Assembly (NCBI GenBank): GCA_947367255.1
Contig: CANBCZ010000002.1
Span: forward strand, 1-64,000
Origin: an uncultured Alistipes sp.
Lineage (GTDB): Bacteria > Bacteroidota > Bacteroidia > Bacteroidales > Rikenellaceae
Length of the DNA: 64,000 nucleotides
Direction: 5' to 3'
This document shows, in pieces, positions 46,987-55,508 of the stretch. The notes under the pieces are model-generated. The model was not told the origin of the DNA and did not search any database. It worked only from the letters and a program-made list of their open reading frames with translations. How positions within the stretch are numbered: the stretch's first letter is position 1; every line of letters begins with the position of its first letter. The position numbers and the translations under genes are program-made.

Positions 46987-47898
46987 ATGAAGAAGTTTCT
47001 GACCTTAATCCTCGCAGCGGGTATATTCTCTACCGCAGCGGCACAAAAGAGGGTTGTCGTATCGCTCGAAGATAGCGGTGCCGACGAGATTGTCCACTAC
47101 TGGGACAACTCCACCGCCCCGCACTCGAACGAGCTTACTGTAGACGAGCAGATGAACCAAAAGTTCGATATGACCCTCACATCATCTACCGACTTCTACA
47201 TCTACAAAGCCGACCCTGCAAAGGCAACGGGTCAGGGTATTGTTATCGTTCCCGGAGGTGGTTACTACAAGCTCTCGATGAAGTATGACGGCTTTATGAT
47301 TGCTCAATATCTGAGAACTATCGGCGTCAGCTCTATCGTTGTCAAGTATCGTCTGCCAAACAATGGTCACAGAGATGTGCCGCTTGAAGATGCACAGGCA
47401 GCTCTGCGATATATCCGCACCGAGGGTGCAAAGTGGGGTGTCGATCCTGCGCAGGTAGGTATTCTCGGCAGCTCGGCAGGAGGCTACCTTGCCGGACATG
47501 TATCGAATGCCACTCCGGATGAGGAGAAACCGCAATTTTCGATACTTATCTACTCTGTAATCTCCGGCATAAACCGCAGTCGTCCACGCAGCACCTTTGG
47601 TCTGATGCTGGGAGATTACCGAACAACAGCAGAGCAGGAGGCATACTCGCTTCAGAATATGGTCACCCCGAATACCCCACCGGCACTGCTGCTGCTTGCC
47701 GATGATGATGTAACCGTACAGCCCGAGCACTCTACAGCCTACTACAAGGCACTCAAGCACTACGGCATCCCTGCAGCAATGCACGTCTTCCCTTCGGGAA
47801 AGCACGGCTGGGCAGGTCACGACGAGTACCGCTATGCCGAGCCTTGCAAGGAGGCGATAGCAGATTGGCTCAAGATTATGCAGAACCTTAAAAAATAG
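46987..47898 (+). CDS. Secreted alpha/beta hydrolase (esterase), array copy 2
   Basis: 303 residues with signal peptide (MKKFLTLILAAGIFSTAAA). Triad elements are VPGGGY, GSSAGGYLAGH, ADDDVTVQP and PSGKHGWAG; the usual GGHGW is GKHGW here. Closest in the array to copy 1 (shared EGAKWGVDP.QVGILGSSAGG). 17 nt after copy 1. Confidence 0.88.
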   Translation: MKKFLTLILAAGIFSTAAAQKRVVVSLEDSGADEIVHYWDNSTAPHSNELTVDEQMNQKFDMTLTSSTDFYIYKADPAKATGQGIVIVPGGGYYKLSMKYDGFMIAQYLRTIGVSSIVVKYRLPNNGHRDVPLEDAQAALRYIRTEGAKWGVDPAQVGILGSSAGGYLAGHVSNATPDEEKPQFSILIYSVISGINRSRPRSTFGLMLGDYRTTAEQEAYSLQNMVTPNTPPALLLLADDDVTVQPEHSTAYYKALKHYGIPAAMHVFPSGKHGWAGHDEYRYAEPCKEAIADWLKIMQNLKK

Positions 47899-47904
47899 TT
47901 AGTT

Positions 47905-48804
47905 ATGAAAAAGTTTATATTACTTTTTGCCCTTAGTGCTCTGGTGCTATCTACTTCAGCCCAAATAACAAAGCAGATAGAGATAGGAGCCGATGAGATT
48001 GTCACTTTGTGGGATAACAGCACTGCAAAGTACTCCAACTACATGGAGAAGGACGAAAAGGTTATATCAGGTCGCAAGTTCTACAACACCTCCTCTGCCG
48101 ACCTCTATATCTTTCAGCCCGACAAGCAGAACGACACAGGTGTCTCTATTGTCATCTATCCCGGTGGCAGTTACCGCTATGTAGGCTTCTCGACCCACTT
48201 TATCAAGTGGTGCAAGGCAAACGGCATTACCGCAGCCATGCTCAAGTATCGTGTACCAAACTCGGGACACAATCAGGCGACGCTTGAAGATGCTACAGGT
48301 GCTGTCGAGTATATGCGTGCAAATGCAGAGAGACTTGGCATCGACCCGACAAAGGTCGGTGTTGCAGGTTGCTCGGCAGGTGGTCACCTTGCGGCGTGGG
48401 TATCTAACGCTATGGCAGATGACCGCAAACCCGCCTTTGCAATGCTCTTCTGTGGCTCGATGCTCCGCGACGAGTACTATGTGACCATGAGCGCCAACCA
48501 GAACCTTATGGGCAAAAATGTAACCCCAGCGGAGGCGGAGCAGCTGACACTCACCAATTTAGTTACAGAGAAGACACCGCCGACACTTATTCTCCTCTGC
48601 CACGATGATAATGTAGTGCGTCCGTTCAGTTCGACAAAGTACTATGCGGCACTCAAGCGCCACGGCGTTCCTGCATCTATGCACATCTACCCATCGGGTG
48701 GACATAGCTGGTGGAGCAACAGCAAGTGGGAGTATCGCAAGCAGTGGCTTGAGGCGGTAAAGGATTGGTTGGATATTCAAACACAGCCTAAACAACAAAA
48801 ATAG
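47905..48804 (+). CDS. Secreted alpha/beta hydrolase (esterase), array copy 3
   Basis: 299 residues with signal peptide. YPGGSY in the oxyanion loop, nucleophile in GCSAGGHLAAW, acid in CHDDNVVRP and His in PSGGHSWW. Groups with copy 4 (YSN.MEKDE, AAWVSN). 6 nt after copy 2. Confidence 0.88.
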   Translation: MKKFILLFALSALVLSTSAQITKQIEIGADEIVTLWDNSTAKYSNYMEKDEKVISGRKFYNTSSADLYIFQPDKQNDTGVSIVIYPGGSYRYVGFSTHFIKWCKANGITAAMLKYRVPNSGHNQATLEDATGAVEYMRANAERLGIDPTKVGVAGCSAGGHLAAWVSNAMADDRKPAFAMLFCGSMLRDEYYVTMSANQNLMGKNVTPAEAEQLTLTNLVTEKTPPTLILLCHDDNVVRPFSSTKYYAALKRHGVPASMHIYPSGGHSWWSNSKWEYRKQWLEAVKDWLDIQTQPKQQK

Positions 48805-48810
48805 TAGATT

Positions 48811-49710
48811 ATGAGAAGAGTTTTAACCATTCTTATCGCAGCTGTTGCAGCCCTCTCTGCCTCGGCACAAAAGGTGGTGACGGTAAATACCTCTGCAGAC
48901 GAGATTGTCCATCTCTGGAACAATAGTACAGCCAAGTACTCCAACCAGATGGAGAAGGACGAGCTGATAAAGGGTCGTCATAAGGTCTACAACACCTCAT
49001 CTACTGAACTCTACATCTTCACACCTGCAAAGGAGAAGGCGACAGGCTATACAGTCGTTATCTATCCGGGTGGCGGATATAAATACCTCAGCTTCCCGAT
49101 CACCTTCCCCGAGTGGTTGCGTGACAACGGTATTACTGCTGTGGTTGTAAAGTACCGTCTGCCAAACTATGGTCACTATCAGGCGATGCTTGAGGATGCA
49201 ATTGGTGCTATTGACTATATGCGTAACAATGCTGAGAAGTACAATATCGACCCACACAAGATCGGTGTATGCGGCAACTCGGCAGGTGGTCACCTTGCGG
49301 CGTGGGTGTCCAACATTATGGAGGATGGCAGCAAGCCACACTTCAGCATCCTGATTTATGGTGCTATGACTCGCAACGAGTACCACAACAGCTACAATGC
49401 CAACAAGATTATGTTCGGTCACAATGTTACCCCTGCGCAGGTGGATACAGCATCTACACAGGACCTTGTAGGACCTACGACTCCGCCGGCATTGATGCTC
49501 CTCTCTGATGACGACGATATTGTGCGTCCTATAGCCTCTACCTCATACTACAAGGCACTCAAACACTATGGCGTCCCTGCATCTATGCACATCTACCCAT
49601 CGGGTGGTCACGGCTGGTCAGGTCGTATGAAGTGGGAGTACCGCCAGCAGTGGCTCGACGCAGTCAGAGATTGGATTCTCAACCTCGACGAGAATACAAA
49701 GAGAGAGTAG
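48811..49710 (+). CDS. Secreted alpha/beta hydrolase (esterase), array copy 4
   Basis: 299 residues with signal peptide (MRRVLTILIAAVAALSASAQ). YPGGGY, GNSAGGHLAAW, SDDDDIVRP and PSGGHGWSG give a complete triad. The C-terminus is WDAVRDWIL-like (WLDAVRDWILNL), as in copies 3 and 5. 6 nt after copy 3. Confidence 0.88.
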   Translation: MRRVLTILIAAVAALSASAQKVVTVNTSADEIVHLWNNSTAKYSNQMEKDELIKGRHKVYNTSSTELYIFTPAKEKATGYTVVIYPGGGYKYLSFPITFPEWLRDNGITAVVVKYRLPNYGHYQAMLEDAIGAIDYMRNNAEKYNIDPHKIGVCGNSAGGHLAAWVSNIMEDGSKPHFSILIYGAMTRNEYHNSYNANKIMFGHNVTPAQVDTASTQDLVGPTTPPALMLLSDDDDIVRPIASTSYYKALKHYGVPASMHIYPSGGHGWSGRMKWEYRQQWLDAVRDWILNLDENTKRE

Positions 49711-49759
49711 ACGACCTCTATTTCAGCCGATGAATAGACTAACTAAAACAATATAACCT

Positions 49760-50638
49760 ATGAAAAGAGTACTTTTGATTGTTGCTGCAGCGGTGATGGC
49801 AGCAGCGACAACGGCTCAAAATCCGACAATCGAGAGCGGAGCCGACGAGGTTATTGTTCACTGGAACAACGACACGGCGCCCCACTCGAGCCTCGACCCA
49901 AAGGCGGAGGTTGTCGTAAAGCGTGGCAGTGGTTACAAGGTTACTCACACCTCGGAGACGGTATTCTACCTCTTCAAGGCGCAGAATCCGACAGGTCACG
50001 CCATAGCGCACTTCCCGGGTGGCGGTTATGAGTCGGTAAATCTTAACTTCGGTATGGCGAAGTGGCTCAGCCAGAACGGCATTACCACAGTTATTGTGAA
50101 GTATCGTCTGCCAAACGGACACCGAGAGGTACCGTTGGAGGATGCAAAGGCTGCAGTTGCCTTTCTGCGTCAAAATGCCGAGCGTCTTGGCATAGACCCT
50201 AACAAGGTGGGTGTGAGCGGCAACTCGGCAGGTGGACACCTCGCAGCGTGGAGCTCAAATGTCCTTGAGGATGAGCGTCCGAACTTCGCAGTGCTTATCT
50301 ATCCCGTTATCAGCGGCAAGATATGGTCGAGCCGTTCACAGCAGGCGACATTGGAGAGGCTGCTGGGCAAGTGGCGCACAGATATCGACATCGAGAACCA
50401 CTCGTGCGAGCTGCTTGTTACCCCACAGACCCCACCGACACTGCTGCTCCACAGCGATGACGACGACCTTGCAGCAACCTGCAACTCAACCCTCTACTAC
50501 AAGGCGCTCAAGCACCACGGCGTAAAGGCTTCACTCCACTTCTACCCATCGGGTGGTCACGGCTGGTTTGGTCGCGACAAGTGGGAGTACCGCCAGCAGT
50601 GGCTCGAGGCTGTCAAAGAGTGGGTATCATCTTTATAA
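49760..50638 (+). CDS. Secreted alpha/beta hydrolase (esterase), array copy 5
   Basis: 292 residues with signal peptide (MKRVLLIVAAAVMAAATTAQ). FPGGGYESV, GNSAGGHLAAW, HSDDDDLAA and PSGGHGWFG; in the acid loop the usual VxP is replaced by LAAT. Preceded by the longest spacer in the array (49 nt). Confidence 0.88.
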   Translation: MKRVLLIVAAAVMAAATTAQNPTIESGADEVIVHWNNDTAPHSSLDPKAEVVVKRGSGYKVTHTSETVFYLFKAQNPTGHAIAHFPGGGYESVNLNFGMAKWLSQNGITTVIVKYRLPNGHREVPLEDAKAAVAFLRQNAERLGIDPNKVGVSGNSAGGHLAAWSSNVLEDERPNFAVLIYPVISGKIWSSRSQQATLERLLGKWRTDIDIENHSCELLVTPQTPPTLLLHSDDDDLAATCNSTLYYKALKHHGVKASLHFYPSGGHGWFGRDKWEYRQQWLEAVKEWVSSL

Positions 50639-50667
50639 ATGTCTAATAATCAAAACAATATAATATT

Positions 50668-51612
50668 ATGAAAAAGTTCTTTATGATTTTAGCTGCAGCA
50701 GCTGTAGCAATCAACACTTCAGCACAGAAGACCATCACCCTCTCAAAGGAGCAGAGCGGTGCAGACGAGATTATCGAAAACTTCTGGAACAACGACAAGG
50801 CTCCACACTCAAACGAGGAGACTCGTGACGAGAAACTCAACGAGCGCCTGCACTTCTCGCAGACCTCACAGACCGACTTCTACATCTACAAGGCTGACCC
50901 TGCAAAGGCTACAGGTCAGGGCATTGTTGTCCTCCCCGGTGGCGGTTACAGCAAGGTGTGCATCGCTCACGAGGGTTTTGCTATTGCAAAGTACTTCCAG
51001 AGCCTCGGCATCTCTGTAGTTGTTGTGAAGTATCGTCTGCCAAACCTCGGTCACAAGGAGGTACCGCTTGAGGATGCACAAGCAGCACTCAAGTATATGC
51101 GCACAAAGGGTAAGAAGTGGGGCGTAGACCCTAATCAGGTAGGTATCTGCGGTAGCTCTGCAGGTGGTCACCTCGCTGCTTACACCTCTACATTTACAGA
51201 GGATAAGTACAAGCCGGCATTCTCAGTGCTCTTCTACCCTGTAATCACAGGTACTACTTGGGCTACTCACCAGAATACATTCCAGTATCTGCTCGGCAAA
51301 AACCGTACATACAACGAGCAGCACTACTACTCTCTCGAGAACCGTGTAACTACAACTACACCTCCGACAATCCTGCTCCTCTCTGATGACGACCTTACAG
51401 TGCCGCCAATCAGCTCAATCCTCTACTACGAGGCTCTGAAGGCTAATGGCGTACCTGCAACAATGCACATCTACCCTTCAGGAGGTCACGGCTGGTGCGG
51501 TCACGACGAGTTCAAGTATGCAAAGCAGTACAAGGATGCCCTTGCAGACTTCCTCAAGATTCAGAGCAAGAGTGCTGCTGAGAAGAAGGAGAGCAAGAAG
51601 TCAAAGAAGTAA
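50668..51612 (+). CDS. Secreted alpha/beta hydrolase (esterase), array copy 6
   Basis: 314 residues with signal peptide. LPGGGYSKV, GSSAGGHLAAY, SDDDLTVPP and PSGGHGWCG. Groups with copy 1 (LSKEQSGADEIIENFWNN) and has an added Lys/Ser-rich tail (AAEKKESKKSKK). Codons are plainer than in the other copies, hinting at higher expression. Confidence 0.88.
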   Translation: MKKFFMILAAAAVAINTSAQKTITLSKEQSGADEIIENFWNNDKAPHSNEETRDEKLNERLHFSQTSQTDFYIYKADPAKATGQGIVVLPGGGYSKVCIAHEGFAIAKYFQSLGISVVVVKYRLPNLGHKEVPLEDAQAALKYMRTKGKKWGVDPNQVGICGSSAGGHLAAYTSTFTEDKYKPAFSVLFYPVITGTTWATHQNTFQYLLGKNRTYNEQHYYSLENRVTTTTPPTILLLSDDDLTVPPISSILYYEALKANGVPATMHIYPSGGHGWCGHDEFKYAKQYKDALADFLKIQSKSAAEKKESKKSKK

Positions 51613-51627
51613 TTTCACACAATCAGA

Positions 51628-51663
51628 TAGGTTCTATAGCCCCTCAAAGGGCTGTAGAGCCTA
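51628..51663 (+). terminator. Hairpin after esterase array
   Basis: TAGG..CTATAGCCC pairs with GGGCTGTAGAGCCTA, loop CTCAAA; no long T tract, so it may attenuate or process rather than fully terminate before prfA. Confidence 0.5.
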
Positions 51664-51705
51664 CCTTTAGACGAGACTTATTACATAATTTATAAAAAAC
51701 AGTAA

Positions 51706-52794
51706 ATGGCAGAAAGTTCAATTTTAATGCGCCTCGATGGTCTTAAGATCAAGTACGAGGAGCTGGGTCAGAAACTGACCGACCCTGAAGTAATCGCAGA
51801 TGTAAAGGCATTTGTGCAGTACAACAAAGAGTATCGCGAGTTGGAGCCTATTATCGAGACTGCCGACCGCTACCGCAAGGCTCTCTCTGATCTGGCAAAT
51901 GCAAAGGATATTCTTGCAAACGAGAAGGACGAGGAGTTCCGCGAGATGGCTCGTATGGAGATCTCGGAGCTCGAGCCTGCAATTGTGCAGATGGAGGAGG
52001 ATATTAAGCTGTTGCTTATCCCTAAGGACCCTCAGGATGCAAAGAACGCAGTGCTTGAGATTCGTGGCGGTACCGGTGGTGATGAGGCTGCTCTGTTTGC
52101 CGGCGACCTTATGCGTATGTACACAAAGTACATCGAGAGCAAGGGCTGGAAGTATGAGATTACCTCATTCTCCGAGGGTGCTGTAGGTGGCTACAAGGAG
52201 ATTATTATGAAGGTGACAGGTAACAATGTCTACGGAACCCTCAAGTATGAGTCGGGCGTACACCGTGTACAGCGCGTGCCACAGACCGAGACTCAGGGCC
52301 GTGTACACACCTCGGCATCTTCTGTAGCGGTACTCCCTGAGGCTGACGAGTTCGATATCGAGGTATCTTGGAACGATATTCGTAAGGATATCTTCTGTGC
52401 ATCGGGTCCCGGTGGTCAGAGTGTAAATACAACCTACTCGGCTATCCGACTCACCCACATCCCTACAGGTATCGTGGTGCAGTGTCAGGATCAGAAGTCA
52501 CAGATCAAGAATACCGAGAAGGCATTTGAGGAGCTTCGTACCCGAATCTTCAACCTCGAGTACCAGAGGTACCTTGACGAGATCGCTTCAAAGCGTAAGA
52601 CCCTCGTTTCGACCGGTGACCGTTCGGCGAAGATCCGTACTTACAACTATCCGCAGGGTCGTATTACCGACCACCGCATCAACTACACAATCTACAATCT
52701 CAGCGCCTTTATGGACGGAGATATTCAGGATTGTATCGACCACCTGATTGTTGCCGAGAACGCCGAGCGTCTCAAGGAGCAGGAGTTGGGTTAG
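51706..52794 (+). CDS. prfA: Peptide chain release factor 1
   Basis: 362 residues; decodes UAA and UAG stops. The GGQ motif is in CASGPGGQSVNTTYSAIRLT, with RGGTGGDEAALFAGDL before it. ITDHRINYTIYNLSAFMDGD at the C-terminus is RF1-type. No internal frameshift, which argues against RF2. Confidence 0.97.
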   Translation: MAESSILMRLDGLKIKYEELGQKLTDPEVIADVKAFVQYNKEYRELEPIIETADRYRKALSDLANAKDILANEKDEEFREMARMEISELEPAIVQMEEDIKLLLIPKDPQDAKNAVLEIRGGTGGDEAALFAGDLMRMYTKYIESKGWKYEITSFSEGAVGGYKEIIMKVTGNNVYGTLKYESGVHRVQRVPQTETQGRVHTSASSVAVLPEADEFDIEVSWNDIRKDIFCASGPGGQSVNTTYSAIRLTHIPTGIVVQCQDQKSQIKNTEKAFEELRTRIFNLEYQRYLDEIASKRKTLVSTGDRSAKIRTYNYPQGRITDHRINYTIYNLSAFMDGDIQDCIDHLIVAENAERLKEQELG

Positions 52795-52812
52795 TATTTT
52801 GACCGTTGAGTT

Positions 52813-53358
52813 ATGAAACGTCTGCTGTTTATGGTATTGTTGGCTCTGCTGTGCTCTATTGCTACAGCAGAGCACAACCATACACCTCTCTACATTGTCA
52901 ATGGAGAGGTGCGCAGTGACGTGTCGGATATTCCCGAGAAGAATATCGAGAAGATTGTCACTCTGCCCGCCAACGAGCAGACCATTGCCAAGTATGGCGA
53001 GCAGGCAAACAACGGAGTGATACTTGTAACCCTCTGCTACGATGTGGCGGCTGTATTTCCGCCTGCCGAGAGTTTTTCAGCATATATCGCCTCGCAAGTA
53101 AAGTGGAGAGATAGTGACCCCGCAGCCCGCTTTGTGATGCGTTTTACCATCGAGGCAGACGGCACACTCACCGAGGGAAACATCCTGCAGTCCACAGACA
53201 AGCAGTTTGCTCGTCGCGTGCTTGCTGCCGTAAAGGCGGCGCCGAAGTGGAGAGCTGCAACAAAACAGGGCAAAGCCGTTTCGAGCGAGCACCTGCTGAT
53301 TGTCCAACTGCCAAAGGGTAAGAAACTGCCCCGCGAGCCATATATCATTATGCTATGA
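52813..53358 (+). CDS. Small secreted protein with plug-like and TonB-C-like segments
   Basis: 181 residues with signal peptide (MKRLLFMVLLALLCSIATA). Residues ~25-75 (PLYIVNGEV..., NIEKIVTLPANEQTIAKYGE, NNGVILVTL) mimic the TonB-dependent receptor plug signature. Residues ~95-175 (FVMRFTIEADGTLTEGNILQ, AVKAAPKWRAATKQGKAVSS) resemble a TonB C-terminal domain. No long periplasmic linker is present. Overlaps xseA by 4 nt (ATGA). Confidence 0.7.
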   Translation: MKRLLFMVLLALLCSIATAEHNHTPLYIVNGEVRSDVSDIPEKNIEKIVTLPANEQTIAKYGEQANNGVILVTLCYDVAAVFPPAESFSAYIASQVKWRDSDPAARFVMRFTIEADGTLTEGNILQSTDKQFARRVLAAVKAAPKWRAATKQGKAVSSEHLLIVQLPKGKKLPREPYIIML

Positions 53359-54545
53359 GAGAGTCGTTCACACTCTATGAACTTCAGCGCATAATCGGTG
53401 CGGCTATCGAGCAGTTTTTGTCAAAACCTGTATGGGTCAGTGCCGAGGTTGCCGAGATAAAGCTCAACGCCTCGGGTCACTGCTACCTCGAGCTTGTCGA
53501 GCGTGACAAGGAGTCCGCCTCGGGCAAGGCGGCAAAGGCGCAGTCAAGGGCGGTAATCTGGAAGAGCCACTACCTTCGACTTGCGGCGAAGTTCGAGAGT
53601 GCTACGGGCAGAGCTCTGTCGGCGGGGATGAAGATACTTGTCGAGGTTGCGGTAAACCACCACCCCGTATATGGGTTGAGTCTGCAGATTTCCGACATCG
53701 ACCCGACATACACCTTAGGTGACATTGAGCGCCAGCGCGAGATAACAATAGCGCAGCTCAAGGCAGATGGCGTATGGGATATGAACCGAGAGGTGGCTAT
53801 TCCGAGGGTTGTGCAGCGCGTGGCGGTTATCTCAAGCGCAACTGCGGCGGGATACCAAGACTTTATGCAGGAGATTGCACGCACTGCCTATCGCATAGAG
53901 ACCACTCTGTTTGAGGCGACGATGCAGGGCGCAGGTAGCGAGCAGAGTATTGCCGATGCACTTACTGCAATCGCCGAGCGGGAGGAGGAGTTTGACGCTG
54001 TGGCAATTATCCGCGGCGGAGGCTCAACGACCGACCTTGAGTGTTTCAACGCCTACCTGACGGCACTATGTGTGGCGCAGTTCCCGCTGCCTGTACTTAC
54101 GGGTATCGGTCACGACAAGGATGTGAGCATTGTCGATATGGTTGCAGCGGTGCCACTAAAGACTCCGACAGCCGTAGCGGCGTGGATATGCAATACAGCC
54201 GAGCATTTTGATGGCGAGCTGGAGTATGCGGCGGTAGTTCTTCGCGAGAGTTGCCACAAGGTTACACAGGCAGCAGCAGCAAGGTTGGACAACTACACCG
54301 AGCAGCTCAGGCAGTTCTCAAAGATGAGCCTTGTGCGTCAGCGCGAGAAGTTGGAGGGCTATGCGATGCTTGTAGAGAATTTTGCCCCACAGAGGTTATT
54401 GAAACTCGGTTTTGCCGTAGCGCGAACTGCGAGTAAGGTTATTCGCACAACGGCAGATGTCGAGGTTGGAGAGAGTATCACCATAGAGGTTGCCGACGGC
54501 AATCTGAGAGCCAAGATAGTAGATAAAGATGGCAAAGAGAGTTAA
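53355..54545 (+). CDS. xseA: Exodeoxyribonuclease VII large subunit
   Basis: 396 residues; with XseB degrades single-stranded DNA. N-terminal OB-fold (VSAEVAEIKLNASGHCYLEL), catalytic domain with IIRGGGSTTDLECFN, GIGHDKDVSIVDMVA and TPTAVA. Length is slightly shorter than the ~450 typical. Overlaps xseB by 17 nt. Confidence 0.95.
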   Translation: MRESFTLYELQRIIGAAIEQFLSKPVWVSAEVAEIKLNASGHCYLELVERDKESASGKAAKAQSRAVIWKSHYLRLAAKFESATGRALSAGMKILVEVAVNHHPVYGLSLQISDIDPTYTLGDIERQREITIAQLKADGVWDMNREVAIPRVVQRVAVISSATAAGYQDFMQEIARTAYRIETTLFEATMQGAGSEQSIADALTAIAEREEEFDAVAIIRGGGSTTDLECFNAYLTALCVAQFPLPVLTGIGHDKDVSIVDMVAAVPLKTPTAVAAWICNTAEHFDGELEYAAVVLRESCHKVTQAAAARLDNYTEQLRQFSKMSLVRQREKLEGYAMLVENFAPQRLLKLGFAVARTASKVIRTTADVEVGESITIEVADGNLRAKIVDKDGKES

Positions 54546-54723
54546 TATTTCATACACCGAGGCGATGGCGGAGATTGAAAACATTCTCACCTCCCTCCAG
54601 AGTAGCAGTTGCGATGTCGAGAGCCTTGCAAAGAGGGTCGAGCGAGCATCTGAGCTGATAGATTTGTGTCGCAAGAAGCTGCGCAAGGCGGAGAGCGACG
54701 TCGATAAACTTTTTGCAGAATGA
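54529..54723 (+). CDS. xseB: Exodeoxyribonuclease VII small subunit
   Basis: 64 residues; helical partner of XseA. NISYTEAMAEIENILTSLQS and ELIDLCRKKLRKAESDVDKL match the family. Overlaps xseA by 17 nt and the methyltransferase by 4 nt. Confidence 0.93.
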   Translation: MAKRVNISYTEAMAEIENILTSLQSSSCDVESLAKRVERASELIDLCRKKLRKAESDVDKLFAE

Positions 54724-55508
54724 GTTTTGTAGGTAAGAGTATTCGTCTGGTGCTTAACGCCGTTCCACGCCCTATACTTCAGCGCGTGGCGGGGTGGGCT
54801 GTGCCTGTGCTCGGGTTGTTCTATGCGGGCAAGGGTCGCAAATGCCCGATTTGTGGCGGCGAGAAGCGCAAGTTTTTACCTTATGGCTACGGCAAGGTCA
54901 GAGAGGATGCTCTCTGTCCGAAGTGTCTGTCGCTGGAGCGCCACCGACTGCTGTGGCACTACCTTATGAATAACGACAGCGAGCGCGAAAGGATTAAGAA
55001 TCTACCTACAATACTACACATTGCACCTGAGGTCTGTCTGATGAGGGAGTTTAAGAGAATATATCTATCTGCTCCACAGAACTACATCACTGCCGACCTC
55101 GAGAGCCCTCTTGCAGATATGCACTTTGATGTGCAGCAGATACCGATGGCAGATAGCAGCGTCGATATTATCATCTGCAACCACCTTCTGGAGCATGTAG
55201 AGAGTGACCATAAGGCACTCAAAGAGATGTACCGCATAATGCGCCCCGGAGGATTGGGTATTATGCTTGCACCGATAGATTACACATTAGAAACGACATT
55301 CGAGGATGATACCATCACCGACCCCAAGCAGCGTGCCGAGGTGTTCGGGCAGTATGACCATCGTCGAATATATGGAAAGGATTACCTCGAGCGCCTAAGA
55401 GCTGCGGGCTTCGAGGCTTTTGAGATAGATTATGCAGCAGAGTTTTCAGATTCAGACCGCACCAAATTCAGTTTTGGCAGCGACAAATTATATATAGTCA
55501 GAAAATGA
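54720..55508 (+). CDS. Class I SAM-dependent methyltransferase with zinc-ribbon N-terminus
   Basis: 262 residues. Two cysteine pairs, CPICGGE (~41) and CPKC (~62), suggest a zinc ribbon. The methyltransferase part has DIIICNHLLEHVESDHKAL and MRPGGLGIMLAPIDY, Methyltransf_11 signatures; the glycine-rich motif I is poorly conserved. Substrate unknown. Overlaps xseB and rel by 4 nt each. Confidence 0.82.
   Translation: MSFVGKSIRLVLNAVPRPILQRVAGWAVPVLGLFYAGKGRKCPICGGEKRKFLPYGYGKVREDALCPKCLSLERHRLLWHYLMNNDSERERIKNLPTILHIAPEVCLMREFKRIYLSAPQNYITADLESPLADMHFDVQQIPMADSSVDIIICNHLLEHVESDHKALKEMYRIMRPGGLGIMLAPIDYTLETTFEDDTITDPKQRAEVFGQYDHRRIYGKDYLERLRAAGFEAFEIDYAAEFSDSDRTKFSFGSDKLYIVRK

Noticed and set aside
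46061..51612. Tandem esterases as an assembly duplication
   Set aside because: The six copies differ in length, spacers and many residues, so they are genuine paralogues.
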